A DNA stretch of 41,790 bases from the NCBI GenBank assembly GCA_016550425.1, contig JABXGS010000031.1, positions 1-41,790 on the forward strand. The letters run 5' to 3'. The notes beneath the pieces are model-generated. The model worked only from the letters and a program-made list of their open reading frames with translations. It was not told the DNA's origin and did not search any database. This DNA is from an archaeon. Its GTDB lineage: Archaea; Asgardarchaeota; Hermodarchaeia; Hermodarchaeales; Hermodarchaeaceae. The position numbers were made by a program, and so were the translations under genes. Positions 7,081-14,633 of the stretch are shown here, one piece after another. Numbering within the stretch: position 1 is the first letter of the stretch; each line of letters opens with the position of its first letter.

Positions 7081-9006
7081 ATGAATTCCGAATTGACAAA
7101 TTTAAGAAAAATTTCTTTAGTGACTGCAATTGCACTAGTGGGCCTCTTCCTATCTCTTGCGTACCTTACTCCACAGAGCGCCTCTGTTAGCGCTTCGTGG
7201 ACATATCCAAGTGGATACGATCCTCACGGTGGTTACGTTGATCGAATTACCTTCGTCGTGTATCCATCTGAGGATATAGCTCAAGCACTGCTTGCTCTTC
7301 AGGCTGGTACCGTTTATTCATACGATGAACGTATTCCACACCAATCAGTGACAGAACTTGAGGCAAACCCAGCAATTGAGGTAACCTCCATTGAAGGAGC
7401 AATTTACCGACAATTTACTTTGCAATGCCAACGATTCCCAACCAATATCACCGGGTATCGTTATGCATTGAACCAAGCACTTGATAAAGCAGCTGTAGTG
7501 GCGAACGCCCGTGGTGGTTATGCTGCCCCCATGGACAGCGCTATTCCGCTGCCCTATGCATATTGGGAATATGAATCTCAAATGGCTTCGCACTTCTATA
7601 CAGAAGAAATTGCTGATGCTAACGCGACATTGGATGCTGCTCACATCATTGACACTCCTGACTCACCACACCCTGGTTATCGGTACTATGACGCTGATGA
7701 AAGCGGAACCTGGACCGCAGGCGATAAGCGTGGTGACGTTTTAGCCCCTGATGGACTACAAATCGAATTATGGGCGTCAACAGGCTATGACCCCGCTATC
7801 CAAGCTGTTACCGTGATGGTCGATAGCATGGAGAAATGCGGCCTCATTGGAACAGTCGTAGAAGTTGACTTCAACGCCTTAATCGCTGGTCTCATCACTG
7901 GTGAATTTAGTCTTGGCTGTTTCAGCTGGAACATCAATCCACCGGGTGAGCCGTTCCTACTCTATGACTTCTTCCACACCCAAGGCAGCTCCAACGGTCT
8001 CTTCTACCGATTCAATAACACGGCATACGACGGAAACGCAACCGCCTTCGTTGAAGCTCCAACTCGAATGGAGGCACGCGACTGGGCATGGAATTGTTGT
8101 AGAATTCTCATAGAAGAGATGCCAATGATTGTCTGCTACAACGACGAATACACCCACGCCTACCGAACTGACATTTGGGAAGGCTACGTGCCCCAAGTCG
8201 CTATTAACCGCATGGGTGGAAACCCATACACCTACATTCAAATGCGACTGACAGAAGATGCTGGTGGTCCCTTCGGTTGTATCCCAACGGATTACGTCAC
8301 CGTACTTTCTGAGGGAATGGACTACACCAACTACATCCAAAGCGATTCGGGTTACACGTTAACCGTCTTAGGACTCATCTACGAAACCCTTTGGAATGTT
8401 GATCCTCTCGATCCAGACCAAGGTATAGGACCCGGGCTTGCATGGAACTGGACCATTGAAGACACTGTCGCAGCAGGCGATATTGAAGATGGAAAATTAT
8501 TCACCTTCTATCTATATGACAATGTCACCTGGCACGATGGAACAACCTTCACCTCAGAAGATGTTCAATACAGTTTCATGAACATTCATCCATGGTCTCC
8601 TCCACGGTCAGTCAATCTACTAGAGATTTACCGAGTTGATACACCAAACGCGACAACTGTTGAAGTCTATTCTAACAGTAGTGGCTACGTAGAATTCACC
8701 CGAGCAACAAGCTTGCCGATTCTTCCCAAACACATCTGGGAACCATATGAATCTGGCAACTTCACCTGGAGCCCTGATACTCCGACCGAAATGTCGGGAA
8801 CAGGTCCCTTCAAGTGGGTTACCCGGGTAACTGGACAATACATCATCCTAGAACGCAATGACAACTGGCACTTCGGTGTTGAAGTTCCAGATGATCGACC
8901 ACTTTGTCCACCTCCATTCAATCCTCTGATTTACGTAGGCATTGCCGTTGTGGTGATAGTCATTATCATCATCGCTGGCGTCTACTTCTTCAGAATCCGA
9001 AAGTAG
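7081..9006 (+). CDS. Membrane-anchored solute-binding protein, family 5, with permuted domain order
   Basis: A binding protein of the Opp/Dpp class, 641 aa, held outside the cell. A signal-type span (about 10-33) leads it; a C-terminal span (616-637) with FFRIRK anchors it. Family 5 proteins normally run from LxVGL...YETL through WHDGTxFTAEDV and GTGPF...ERN to YVDRIxFxVI...LQAG, then the C-terminal lobe. Here the second half comes first: GGYVDRITFVVY at 50-61, LQAGTV at 73-78, RYALNQALDKAAVV at 127-140. The first half follows: VTVLSEGMD at 406-414, YETLW at 434-438, WHDGTTFTSEDV at 484-495, LPILPKHIW at 545-553, GTGPFKWV at 573-580, ERNDNW at 591-596. The reading frame is unbroken. DADESGTW (204-211) resembles a calcium loop. 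It probably serves the oppBCDF transporter. Confidence 0.9.
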   Translation: MNSELTNLRKISLVTAIALVGLFLSLAYLTPQSASVSASWTYPSGYDPHGGYVDRITFVVYPSEDIAQALLALQAGTVYSYDERIPHQSVTELEANPAIEVTSIEGAIYRQFTLQCQRFPTNITGYRYALNQALDKAAVVANARGGYAAPMDSAIPLPYAYWEYESQMASHFYTEEIADANATLDAAHIIDTPDSPHPGYRYYDADESGTWTAGDKRGDVLAPDGLQIELWASTGYDPAIQAVTVMVDSMEKCGLIGTVVEVDFNALIAGLITGEFSLGCFSWNINPPGEPFLLYDFFHTQGSSNGLFYRFNNTAYDGNATAFVEAPTRMEARDWAWNCCRILIEEMPMIVCYNDEYTHAYRTDIWEGYVPQVAINRMGGNPYTYIQMRLTEDAGGPFGCIPTDYVTVLSEGMDYTNYIQSDSGYTLTVLGLIYETLWNVDPLDPDQGIGPGLAWNWTIEDTVAAGDIEDGKLFTFYLYDNVTWHDGTTFTSEDVQYSFMNIHPWSPPRSVNLLEIYRVDTPNATTVEVYSNSSGYVEFTRATSLPILPKHIWEPYESGNFTWSPDTPTEMSGTGPFKWVTRVTGQYIILERNDNWHFGVEVPDDRPLCPPPFNPLIYVGIAVVVIVIIIIAGVYFFRIRK

Positions 9007-9017
9007 TCTAGACCAAA

Positions 9018-9050
9018 GTAGGGCTTCGGCCCTACAACCCTCCTTTTTTT
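9018..9050 (+). terminator. Hairpin with UUCG loop and T7 tract
   Basis: GTAGGGC (9018-9024) and GCCCTAC (9029-9035) form a perfect seven-pair stem closed by the very stable C-UUCG-G loop. A run of seven T follows at 9044-9050. It starts 11 bases after the binding-protein stop and ends two bases before the GTG of the next gene. It fits a terminator or a stabilising 3' end for the binding-protein transcript. Confidence 0.7.
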
Positions 9051-9052
9051 AG

Positions 9053-9922
9053 GTGAAAATATTGAACGGCGAATTTGATAAAAGGCGATTTGGGACCATT
9101 GCGGCACAAGTAGCGATTGCTGCTGTTTACGGTGGTATTTTAGCGTATATTTTATTATCGACAACTGATCTCACATATATTTCACTGGGAACCGCCTATC
9201 CTTTTCCGCTTAATATTTACATGGTTCTTCTTTACGCAGGAATTGGACTTGGCATCGTCTTCATCCTCAATCTTTTTTTTCGGTTCTCCAGTCTCCGTCC
9301 AGATCGACTATTCGTTTCGGTACTTCTTTCCCCACTACTTTTTCTTGCAACGTTACTTGTGGGCCATATTATCCTTCTGTTCTTTCTCCAGGGCGTTGAG
9401 AATCTTTTTCTCTATACAATTGTAGCTTTCGCGTCGATATACTTCTCTATGTTTGCCATTCTCTTTATCATACTTGATATGCTACCCACGTGGGGAAAAC
9501 AAGTGATGGTTATTTGGTATGGAGGAAGTATCGGTGCTTTCCTTGGCGTGGCGATTCCTACCCTGCCACTCTTCGTTTTATTCATCGCTTTAGCTGCCCT
9601 TGATATCTTCACCGCTCAGGCTGTTCAACCTGATTGGCATAAGCGTGTTGATGGCATGGATTTCTTAGGTACGATGCTTGGTGGCACTTTTATGGGTGTT
9701 GGCGATATTGTCTCCTATTCAGCTATCGTGGCTCATTCCCTTGTCTACTTTGGAATCTGGTTTGCCTTTGCCTCCTCTTTGATGCTCTTTCTGGGAGTTG
9801 CCGTGTTGGTTGCCATATTTCAACGACGAATAGATAAACCAATACCCGGATTGATTGTCGTTATATTTGGAGTTCTTCCGTGGATTCCAGCATTAATAAT
9901 CGAAATTTTAACTAGTATTTGA
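9053..9922 (+). CDS. Presenilin-like intramembrane aspartyl protease (family A22)
   Basis: A multi-span membrane protein of 289 aa with the layout of archaeal presenilin homologues, which cut helices within the membrane. About nine hydrophobic segments are visible. The first catalytic Asp is in AALDIFTA (D184) in a late span; the second is in the GxGD motif as FMGVGDIV (D218). A PIPGL segment at 263-267, at the start of the last span, stands where presenilins have PAL. The loop between the two Asp residues is charged (QPDWHKRVDGMD), as in the family. The start is a GTG directly after the T-tract; a TTG at 9062 is also possible. Substrate is unknown. Upstream is a C-terminally anchored binding protein, but a link is only suggested by position. 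Confidence 0.85.
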   Translation: MKILNGEFDKRRFGTIAAQVAIAAVYGGILAYILLSTTDLTYISLGTAYPFPLNIYMVLLYAGIGLGIVFILNLFFRFSSLRPDRLFVSVLLSPLLFLATLLVGHIILLFFLQGVENLFLYTIVAFASIYFSMFAILFIILDMLPTWGKQVMVIWYGGSIGAFLGVAIPTLPLFVLFIALAALDIFTAQAVQPDWHKRVDGMDFLGTMLGGTFMGVGDIVSYSAIVAHSLVYFGIWFAFASSLMLFLGVAVLVAIFQRRIDKPIPGLIVVIFGVLPWIPALIIEILTSI

Positions 9923-10108
9923 TAAATAGACCCAATAATGGATTTAATCAACTTAGCCAAACCTCCACTTGTTCCAAGAGTCAATGATGTTACGCCCCAA
10001 GTAAAGGTAAAGACTTGCGGCTCCAGGTTGTTTTATCACATGTTAATCAAAGACCAGACTGATTGTTGATGCTGTTAAGGCCAGGGATGCTTGTTGGAAA
10101 GTGAAAGG

Positions 10109-11341
10109 CTATGTAGTCGACCAATGTTTCAAAGCTTCAGCTAATTCTGGGTGTGATGCCGCGAATTCTTCAAGAGAGAATCCAGCTAGGGTTGCATCCA
10201 CCGCTTGCCGCATTGCAGTTGCACCTACTCGAGTTCCCTTAGGGTGTCCATGAATTCCGCCACCCGCTTGGATAACCAAGTCTGTTCCAAAAATGTCAAT
10301 AAGAATAGGAACGTGTCGTGGGTGTAACCCTCCTGAAGCCACAGGCAGAGTTGGTTTCAAGCCAGCAAGTGGTTCTTTACATTTATGAATGTTGGTTTCA
10401 ACTTCCTCTCGGTCTTCGGACATTTTTCCGACTGCCGTTCCTACGTGTAACTGGTCAATTCCGAGCAGTCGTGAAGCAGTGGCAATAACGGGCATCGCAA
10501 TTCCGTGTTGGGGAAGCTTTGTGAAGGCTGCATGCATTGCTCGGTGTCCATGTAAGATGAGGTTGAAGCCTTGTGCTCGAAGTGTTGATACTGCAGAGTA
10601 ACCACAGGTCAGTATATCAATCATGGCCACTCGTCCGCCATGATCTTCGATAAATTGAGCTCGTCGGAGCATTTCCTGGGTTTCTGCAGTGACATTGATT
10701 AAGTAGACTTTCTTTTCCCCAGTTTCTTCTTCGGCGCGATCGCGTTGGTCTAATGTAGTGATGACGCGATCTTCAAAGGGATTAAACGCTTGACTCGAAA
10801 GATTTTCATCATCTTTCACTATATCACATCCCCCCGCCCAGGCTTCATAGGCAACAGTAGCATGATCTTTGGTTCGAAGTCCAAGTTTAGGTTTCACAAT
10901 TGTTCCAACTAGAGGTCGTTTTGGAACTTTGATAGTAGCCCGGATTCCGGGAATGCCAAACGCAGGTCCTGGGAAGCTTTTCACTAATTTTTTCGGAAAT
11001 TTAATATCGAGTAATCGAAGGTACTTGAGATCGCCCAGTCCAAAGACGTTCCCAGCTACCGAACTCATGATGTTAGGCATGTTACCAGGCTCAAAGAGCT
11101 CAATAGGATAAGCGATGCGAGCAACGTTCCCGGTTAGTTCAAAGACGGTTGCGGCAAGCTTTTTCATGTAGGGTTTCTCAGTCGTTAATTCAGTCCAAGT
11201 CCCAATCGAACTTTCAGCTGCAACACCACCAGCCGCCCATTCCATGCTTCGTTTAGGATCCCTGGTTTCGATCCGGAAAGTGCAGATAGTATCTGTTAGA
11301 GCGGGTTTGTATTTGGGATTGTAAAAGTCCTCATATTTCAT
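10109..11341 (-). CDS. rbcL: Ribulose-bisphosphate carboxylase, form III-type large chain
   Basis: 410 aa, a little shorter than plant-type large chains and in the range of archaeal form III. Every catalytic site I can place is filled: E43 and TW in AAESSIGTWTEL, N98 in GNVFG, K150 in GTIVKPKLG, the carbamylated-lysine block GGCDIVKDDEN (K176, D178, E179), HGHRAMH (264-270), the loop-6 lysine K306 in VGTAVGKM, SGGLHP (337-342) and AGGGIHGHP (359-367). This argues for true carboxylase activity and against a form IV RuBisCO-like protein. Archaeal form III enzymes act in AMP/nucleoside salvage, giving two 3-phosphoglycerate from ribulose bisphosphate and CO2. AMP phosphorylase and ribose-bisphosphate isomerase are not in this window. 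GGTGAC lies six bases before the ATG. Confidence 0.93.
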   Translation of the reverse strand: MKYEDFYNPKYKPALTDTICTFRIETRDPKRSMEWAAGGVAAESSIGTWTELTTEKPYMKKLAATVFELTGNVARIAYPIELFEPGNMPNIMSSVAGNVFGLGDLKYLRLLDIKFPKKLVKSFPGPAFGIPGIRATIKVPKRPLVGTIVKPKLGLRTKDHATVAYEAWAGGCDIVKDDENLSSQAFNPFEDRVITTLDQRDRAEEETGEKKVYLINVTAETQEMLRRAQFIEDHGGRVAMIDILTCGYSAVSTLRAQGFNLILHGHRAMHAAFTKLPQHGIAMPVIATASRLLGIDQLHVGTAVGKMSEDREEVETNIHKCKEPLAGLKPTLPVASGGLHPRHVPILIDIFGTDLVIQAGGGIHGHPKGTRVGATAMRQAVDATLAGFSLEEFAASHPELAEALKHWSTT

Positions 11342-11426
11342 TCAGTGTCACCTACAGGATGTCTGTGTACTATCGAAGAATTAAAGGAAGCTGACCTAAA
11401 ATCATTCGCTTTATTGGATTTAGAGC

Positions 11427-12335
11427 TTAAACAAAGCTTACAGCGAAGGTAGTGAGAATAACTCCAGCCACACAGGCAATAATCGCCAGCAAGGTCTTGA
11501 AATCTAAACGTTCTTGAAGACCACGCCACCCGATGAAAGCAGCAAAGAGCGGGGTCAACGAGGAGAGCAACGCGACAGAAGTAGTATCCATTAATTGTAA
11601 CGCGCGAGCAAAGGCCACATAGCCAATTGTTAATGCAAAGATGCCACCAATGCTTAAGTAGATCAGCTTTTGTCGAGTAAGCGTCTTTTCTGGTTTAACG
11701 ATTTGTTGCCCGCAAATAAAAGGAGACATGATGGCAAGAGCAATGAATAGGCGGATAACCGCGATAAGTACCAAATCAGTATTTTGAAGAACCGCGGACA
11801 GAAAAATGGTACTTATACTCCAACTAATAGCAGTGCCTATCGCTGCAAAAATGCCAATCAATAGTAGAGATCGCGTGAGTGGCGTTTCTTTTTGTGCGGT
11901 TTTATTCAGTTGGTATCCGAGAAGAGCGATCCCACTTACCGTGAGCAAAGCTGCTGGAATCATCAACCAATGCACTGGTTGAGCTAAGAAGAGGGTTTGA
12001 AACAACAGAACAAAGAGAGGATAGGTTGAGGTGATTGGTACTCCTCGACTTACACCTAATTTCTGAATTGCAATGAAGTAGAGGGCGTCGCCAATCACAA
12101 AAGCAAAGAGGCTACTACCAATAATGAGAAACCATTCCCATGGGCTTAAGAATAGAACCTGTGGATAGAGATTAAGGAGAAGGGTAATAAAAGCAAGGAT
12201 ACTGATAGGTGCAAGGATACGAATGAAATTTGCAGTTAATGGCGAGACATCATTCGCACCGGTCTTATAAAAAGCTGCACTGACTGCCCAGGAAAATGCC
12301 GCGATTAATGCGGCAACAACTCCGATAATTAGCAT
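11427..12335 (-). CDS. EamA/DMT-family transporter
   Basis: A 302-residue membrane protein of ten predicted spans built from two EamA repeats, with the second repeat near residues 155-302. The first repeat opens with LIAAFSWAVSAAFYK and the second with IGTAISWSISTIFL, a common EamA pairing. Such carriers export metabolites or amino acids across the cytoplasmic membrane, but the substrate cannot be read from sequence. It ends 86 bases upstream of the RuBisCO start on the same strand. It could be cotranscribed with RuBisCO, although RuBisCO has its own good ribosome-binding site. Divergent from the YjbQ-like gene. Confidence 0.85.
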   Translation of the reverse strand: MLIIGVVAALIAAFSWAVSAAFYKTGANDVSPLTANFIRILAPISILAFITLLLNLYPQVLFLSPWEWFLIIGSSLFAFVIGDALYFIAIQKLGVSRGVPITSTYPLFVLLFQTLFLAQPVHWLMIPAALLTVSGIALLGYQLNKTAQKETPLTRSLLLIGIFAAIGTAISWSISTIFLSAVLQNTDLVLIAVIRLFIALAIMSPFICGQQIVKPEKTLTRQKLIYLSIGGIFALTIGYVAFARALQLMDTTSVALLSSLTPLFAAFIGWRGLQERLDFKTLLAIIACVAGVILTTFAVSFV

Positions 12336-12436
12336 AAGGGTTCGGCTTCCCTCTCTAGTTCTTCCCTTTTATCTTTCCGTTGCACCTCATAGTGTTTTTA
12401 TCAAGGTATCACCTCAACTGAGTCAGATGTGGTGAT

Positions 12437-12859
12437 ATGACAGTCTATACCGGTGACATGAAAGTCAAAACCAATGGTGAACCCGACATCATCGACGTTA
12501 CAAATCAAGTCACCCAGCATGTGGAACGAAGCACAATCCAATCAGGACTCGTAACAGTCTTCTGTACTGGTTCCACTGCCGCAGTAACTACTATTGAATA
12601 CGAGCCAGGACTCCTCAAAGACCTCCCCGCCGCAATGGAGCGTTTTGCACCGCGAGACGCCGTATATGAACACCATCTTCGATGGCAAGATGGAAATGGT
12701 CACAGCCACGTCAGGGCTGCCATAATAGGCCCCAGTCTTACAATCCCAATAATCGAAGGAAAAATGCCGTTGGGGACCTGGCAACAGATCGCTCTGCTCG
12801 AATTAGACGTTCGACCTCGAACACGTCAACTGATAATACACGTTATTGGGGACCAATAA
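12437..12859 (+). CDS. YjbQ family protein (UPF0047)
   Basis: 140 aa, the full length of the YjbQ/UPF0047 family. Conserved pieces are STAAVTTIEYEPGLLKDLP, the histidine block H-H-x-W-x-DGNGHSHVRA (around residues 74-91), GPSLTIPI and LGTWQQIALLELDVRPR. Members bind a metal through the conserved His residues and have been linked to weak thiamine-phosphate-synthase-like activity; their true role is unsettled. The first ATG at 12437 has GGTGAT almost touching it; an ATG at 12458 also has GGTGAC touching it. The longer form matches the family N-terminus (VYTGDMKVKT). It converges on the CoA-transferase gene, with only seven bases between. Confidence 0.88.
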   Translation: MTVYTGDMKVKTNGEPDIIDVTNQVTQHVERSTIQSGLVTVFCTGSTAAVTTIEYEPGLLKDLPAAMERFAPRDAVYEHHLRWQDGNGHSHVRAAIIGPSLTIPIIEGKMPLGTWQQIALLELDVRPRTRQLIIHVIGDQ

Positions 12860-12866
12860 CGAAGAA

Positions 12867-13646
12867 CTACTTCTGTCCCTTTCCAAGGTAGATACGCTGT
12901 GGATCAAGTCCACGTAGTTTTTGTAGTTCATATTCAGTAGGCTCAGCCGTTGTAGAAACCGATTTGGGAACTATTAAATCGAACATCACATTTTCCTTGA
13001 CCCATTCGACCGTTACACCCGGATGAACCGAGTTCAGCCGGATTCGCTTGGTTTTAGGATCAAAATCCATCTGACACTTGTCTGTGACAACAAGTGATGG
13101 TCCTCCTCCGATTAAACCCATTTTCTCACGGCTTCCAGGTCCAGAAAGATGCCCCGGGCTTGTCATGTAATCAAGCTTCTTTACGAACTTTCGTGAATCG
13201 TGTGTAAACATCAGGATAATACGACCAGCTGAACTGGCAATATCATTACCTCCACCACTTCCTGGGAGGCGGACTTTGGGTGATTCAAAGTCACCAATGT
13301 AGGAGGTATTGATGTTTCCATATTCATCGATTTGAGCCGCGCCCAGAAAACCCACATCAACTCGACCTGCCATCATCAGAAAGCCAAGGGTTTCAATAAG
13401 TCCAATTGAGGCTGCAGCCCGGTAACCCAACCGGGAATCAGCTACAGATAACGCTAAGTCCTTATTTTGGGTGTCAACATTTCCCCCTTCATAGATAATG
13501 ATGGCATTTGGGGCATGGGTTACCTTAGCAAGCATTGCACCAAGTACTGGCAGACCCGTGCCTGCAAACACACGCTCACCATCCTGTACAGCATGGGCTC
13601 CACAAACTGCCATCATTTCCGTTGCTGTATACTCAACCATATCCAT
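12867..13646 (-). CDS. CoA-transferase family I, beta subunit (GctB-like)
   Basis: Catalytic subunit of a two-gene CoA-transferase that moves CoA between carboxylic acids. The EGG segment in IIIYEGGNVD puts a glutamate at residue 53 (54 counting the GTG start), the same place as the catalytic Glu54 of glutaconate CoA-transferase B. Further family pieces are GLPVLGAMLAK, GFLGAAQIDEYGNINTS and GSGGGNDIASSAGR. An in-frame GTG at 13649 precedes the ATG at 13646; GGAGG fits the ATG at five bases. It begins nine bases after the alpha subunit stop, so the pair is cotranscribed. Substrate may be glutaconate, 3-oxoacid or another short acyl-CoA; the sequence does not settle this. Confidence 0.88.
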   Translation of the reverse strand: MDMVEYTATEMMAVCGAHAVQDGERVFAGTGLPVLGAMLAKVTHAPNAIIIYEGGNVDTQNKDLALSVADSRLGYRAAASIGLIETLGFLMMAGRVDVGFLGAAQIDEYGNINTSYIGDFESPKVRLPGSGGGNDIASSAGRIILMFTHDSRKFVKKLDYMTSPGHLSGPGSREKMGLIGGGPSLVVTDKCQMDFDPKTKRIRLNSVHPGVTVEWVKENVMFDLIVPKSVSTTAEPTEYELQKLRGLDPQRIYLGKGQK

Positions 13647-13655
13647 CACATCCTC

Positions 13656-14570
13656 CTAGTAGCCAAATCGTGGATCTGCTCGCAACTCCTTCAATCGTTT
13701 CTTTCCAATCTTCTTCAGGAGTCCTTCATGACTCTCCACATCAAGAACCCACTCGTCTAAATACTCCTGCCAGCCCTCTTCAGTCTTACATTGCTGAACA
13801 TAATACTGCAAGTGGGCTAAATCATAGTCGTACAAACCAAATACCTGCATTGGCCAGCTCCCAAAAGGAAGTTCCACAACATAATCAACATACAAACCAG
13901 GAATCATCGTCATATCCGGGTTCTGTCGAATTTCCTCATTTGAAATGATTTCTTCTACAAACACAATTGACTTCTTTGCACAGCGAGTAATCTCGTTATC
14001 TTCCCCTTTAATACCAAAGATTTGCACATTCCCAGCTTGGTCCGCTTTCTGAGCACAAATAACACCAAAATCCGCCTGAATTGAAGGTAACAGGGCAACC
14101 GGCGTTCCACTGAATGGACATTCCATCATCATCGCCTTGTCTTTCCGCAGTCGAGTCTTCTCCATCATATCAGATCCAATCATATGTCGAATTGGCATAA
14201 ACGGTACATTCAGAGCCCCACCCAAAAACCGGAGAGCCATAGCCAGATTAGAATAGTCCTCAAATTTGACCTTCCCTTCCCTTATCCGACGGCGAAGATT
14301 GGGGGCTAATCCCAAGGCTTCAATAGCAAAGAAGGCAACCTCAAATTCCAAACACACTTCAGCACCTACGAGAATGTCCAAATCATGCTCCGATCCACAG
14401 GTGTAAATACGTATTTCGCGTTTCTTTTGACGGATGAGTTCCATTGCAAAGGCTTCAGGCGGTCGTTGGTAGCCAAATCCGCCCCAGGCGATGTGGGCGC
14501 CGTTATGAACCTTTTTGGTAACTTCTTCAAGAGTGATGCGTTTGTCTTCGATTGCTGCTTCTGTCAACAT
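13656..14570 (-). CDS. CoA-transferase family I, alpha subunit (GctA-like)
   Basis: Partner of the downstream beta subunit. It opens with the family core GAHIAWGGFGYQRPPEAFAMELIR and continues with REIRIYTCGSEHDLDILVGA (both seen around residues 27-80). GVICAQKADQAGNVQIFG at about 170-187 is another typical block. The length, 304 aa, fits GctA-type subunits. GGTGA lies only three bases before the ATG, so a TTG one codon later is also possible. The alpha-beta order and tight spacing fit a heteromeric enzyme acting in the cytoplasm. Together with the fatty-acyl module near 36600-40000 it suggests CoA-ester metabolism, although the two regions are about 22 kb apart. Confidence 0.88.
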   Translation of the reverse strand: MLTEAAIEDKRITLEEVTKKVHNGAHIAWGGFGYQRPPEAFAMELIRQKKREIRIYTCGSEHDLDILVGAEVCLEFEVAFFAIEALGLAPNLRRRIREGKVKFEDYSNLAMALRFLGGALNVPFMPIRHMIGSDMMEKTRLRKDKAMMMECPFSGTPVALLPSIQADFGVICAQKADQAGNVQIFGIKGEDNEITRCAKKSIVFVEEIISNEEIRQNPDMTMIPGLYVDYVVELPFGSWPMQVFGLYDYDLAHLQYYVQQCKTEEGWQEYLDEWVLDVESHEGLLKKIGKKRLKELRADPRFGY

Positions 14571-14633
14571 TGCTCACCAGAAATTACATGTACAGTCAAA
14601 GATTACTAGAAGTGATAAAAGGCTTACCGCCGT

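Noticed and set aside
7081..9006. Two separate or frameshifted binding-protein genes
   Set aside because: The frame is continuous, there is one signal peptide and one anchor, and each half occurs just once.
9938..10069. 43-codon plus-strand ORF (MDLINLAKPPLVPRVNDV...) between the protease and RuBisCO
   Set aside because: No clear ribosome-binding site or motif; too short to separate from chance. The gap holds nothing else convincing.
10109..11341. Form IV RuBisCO-like protein
   Set aside because: The carbamylated lysine block, loop-6 lysine and phosphate-binding glycines are all present, which form IV proteins usually lack in part.
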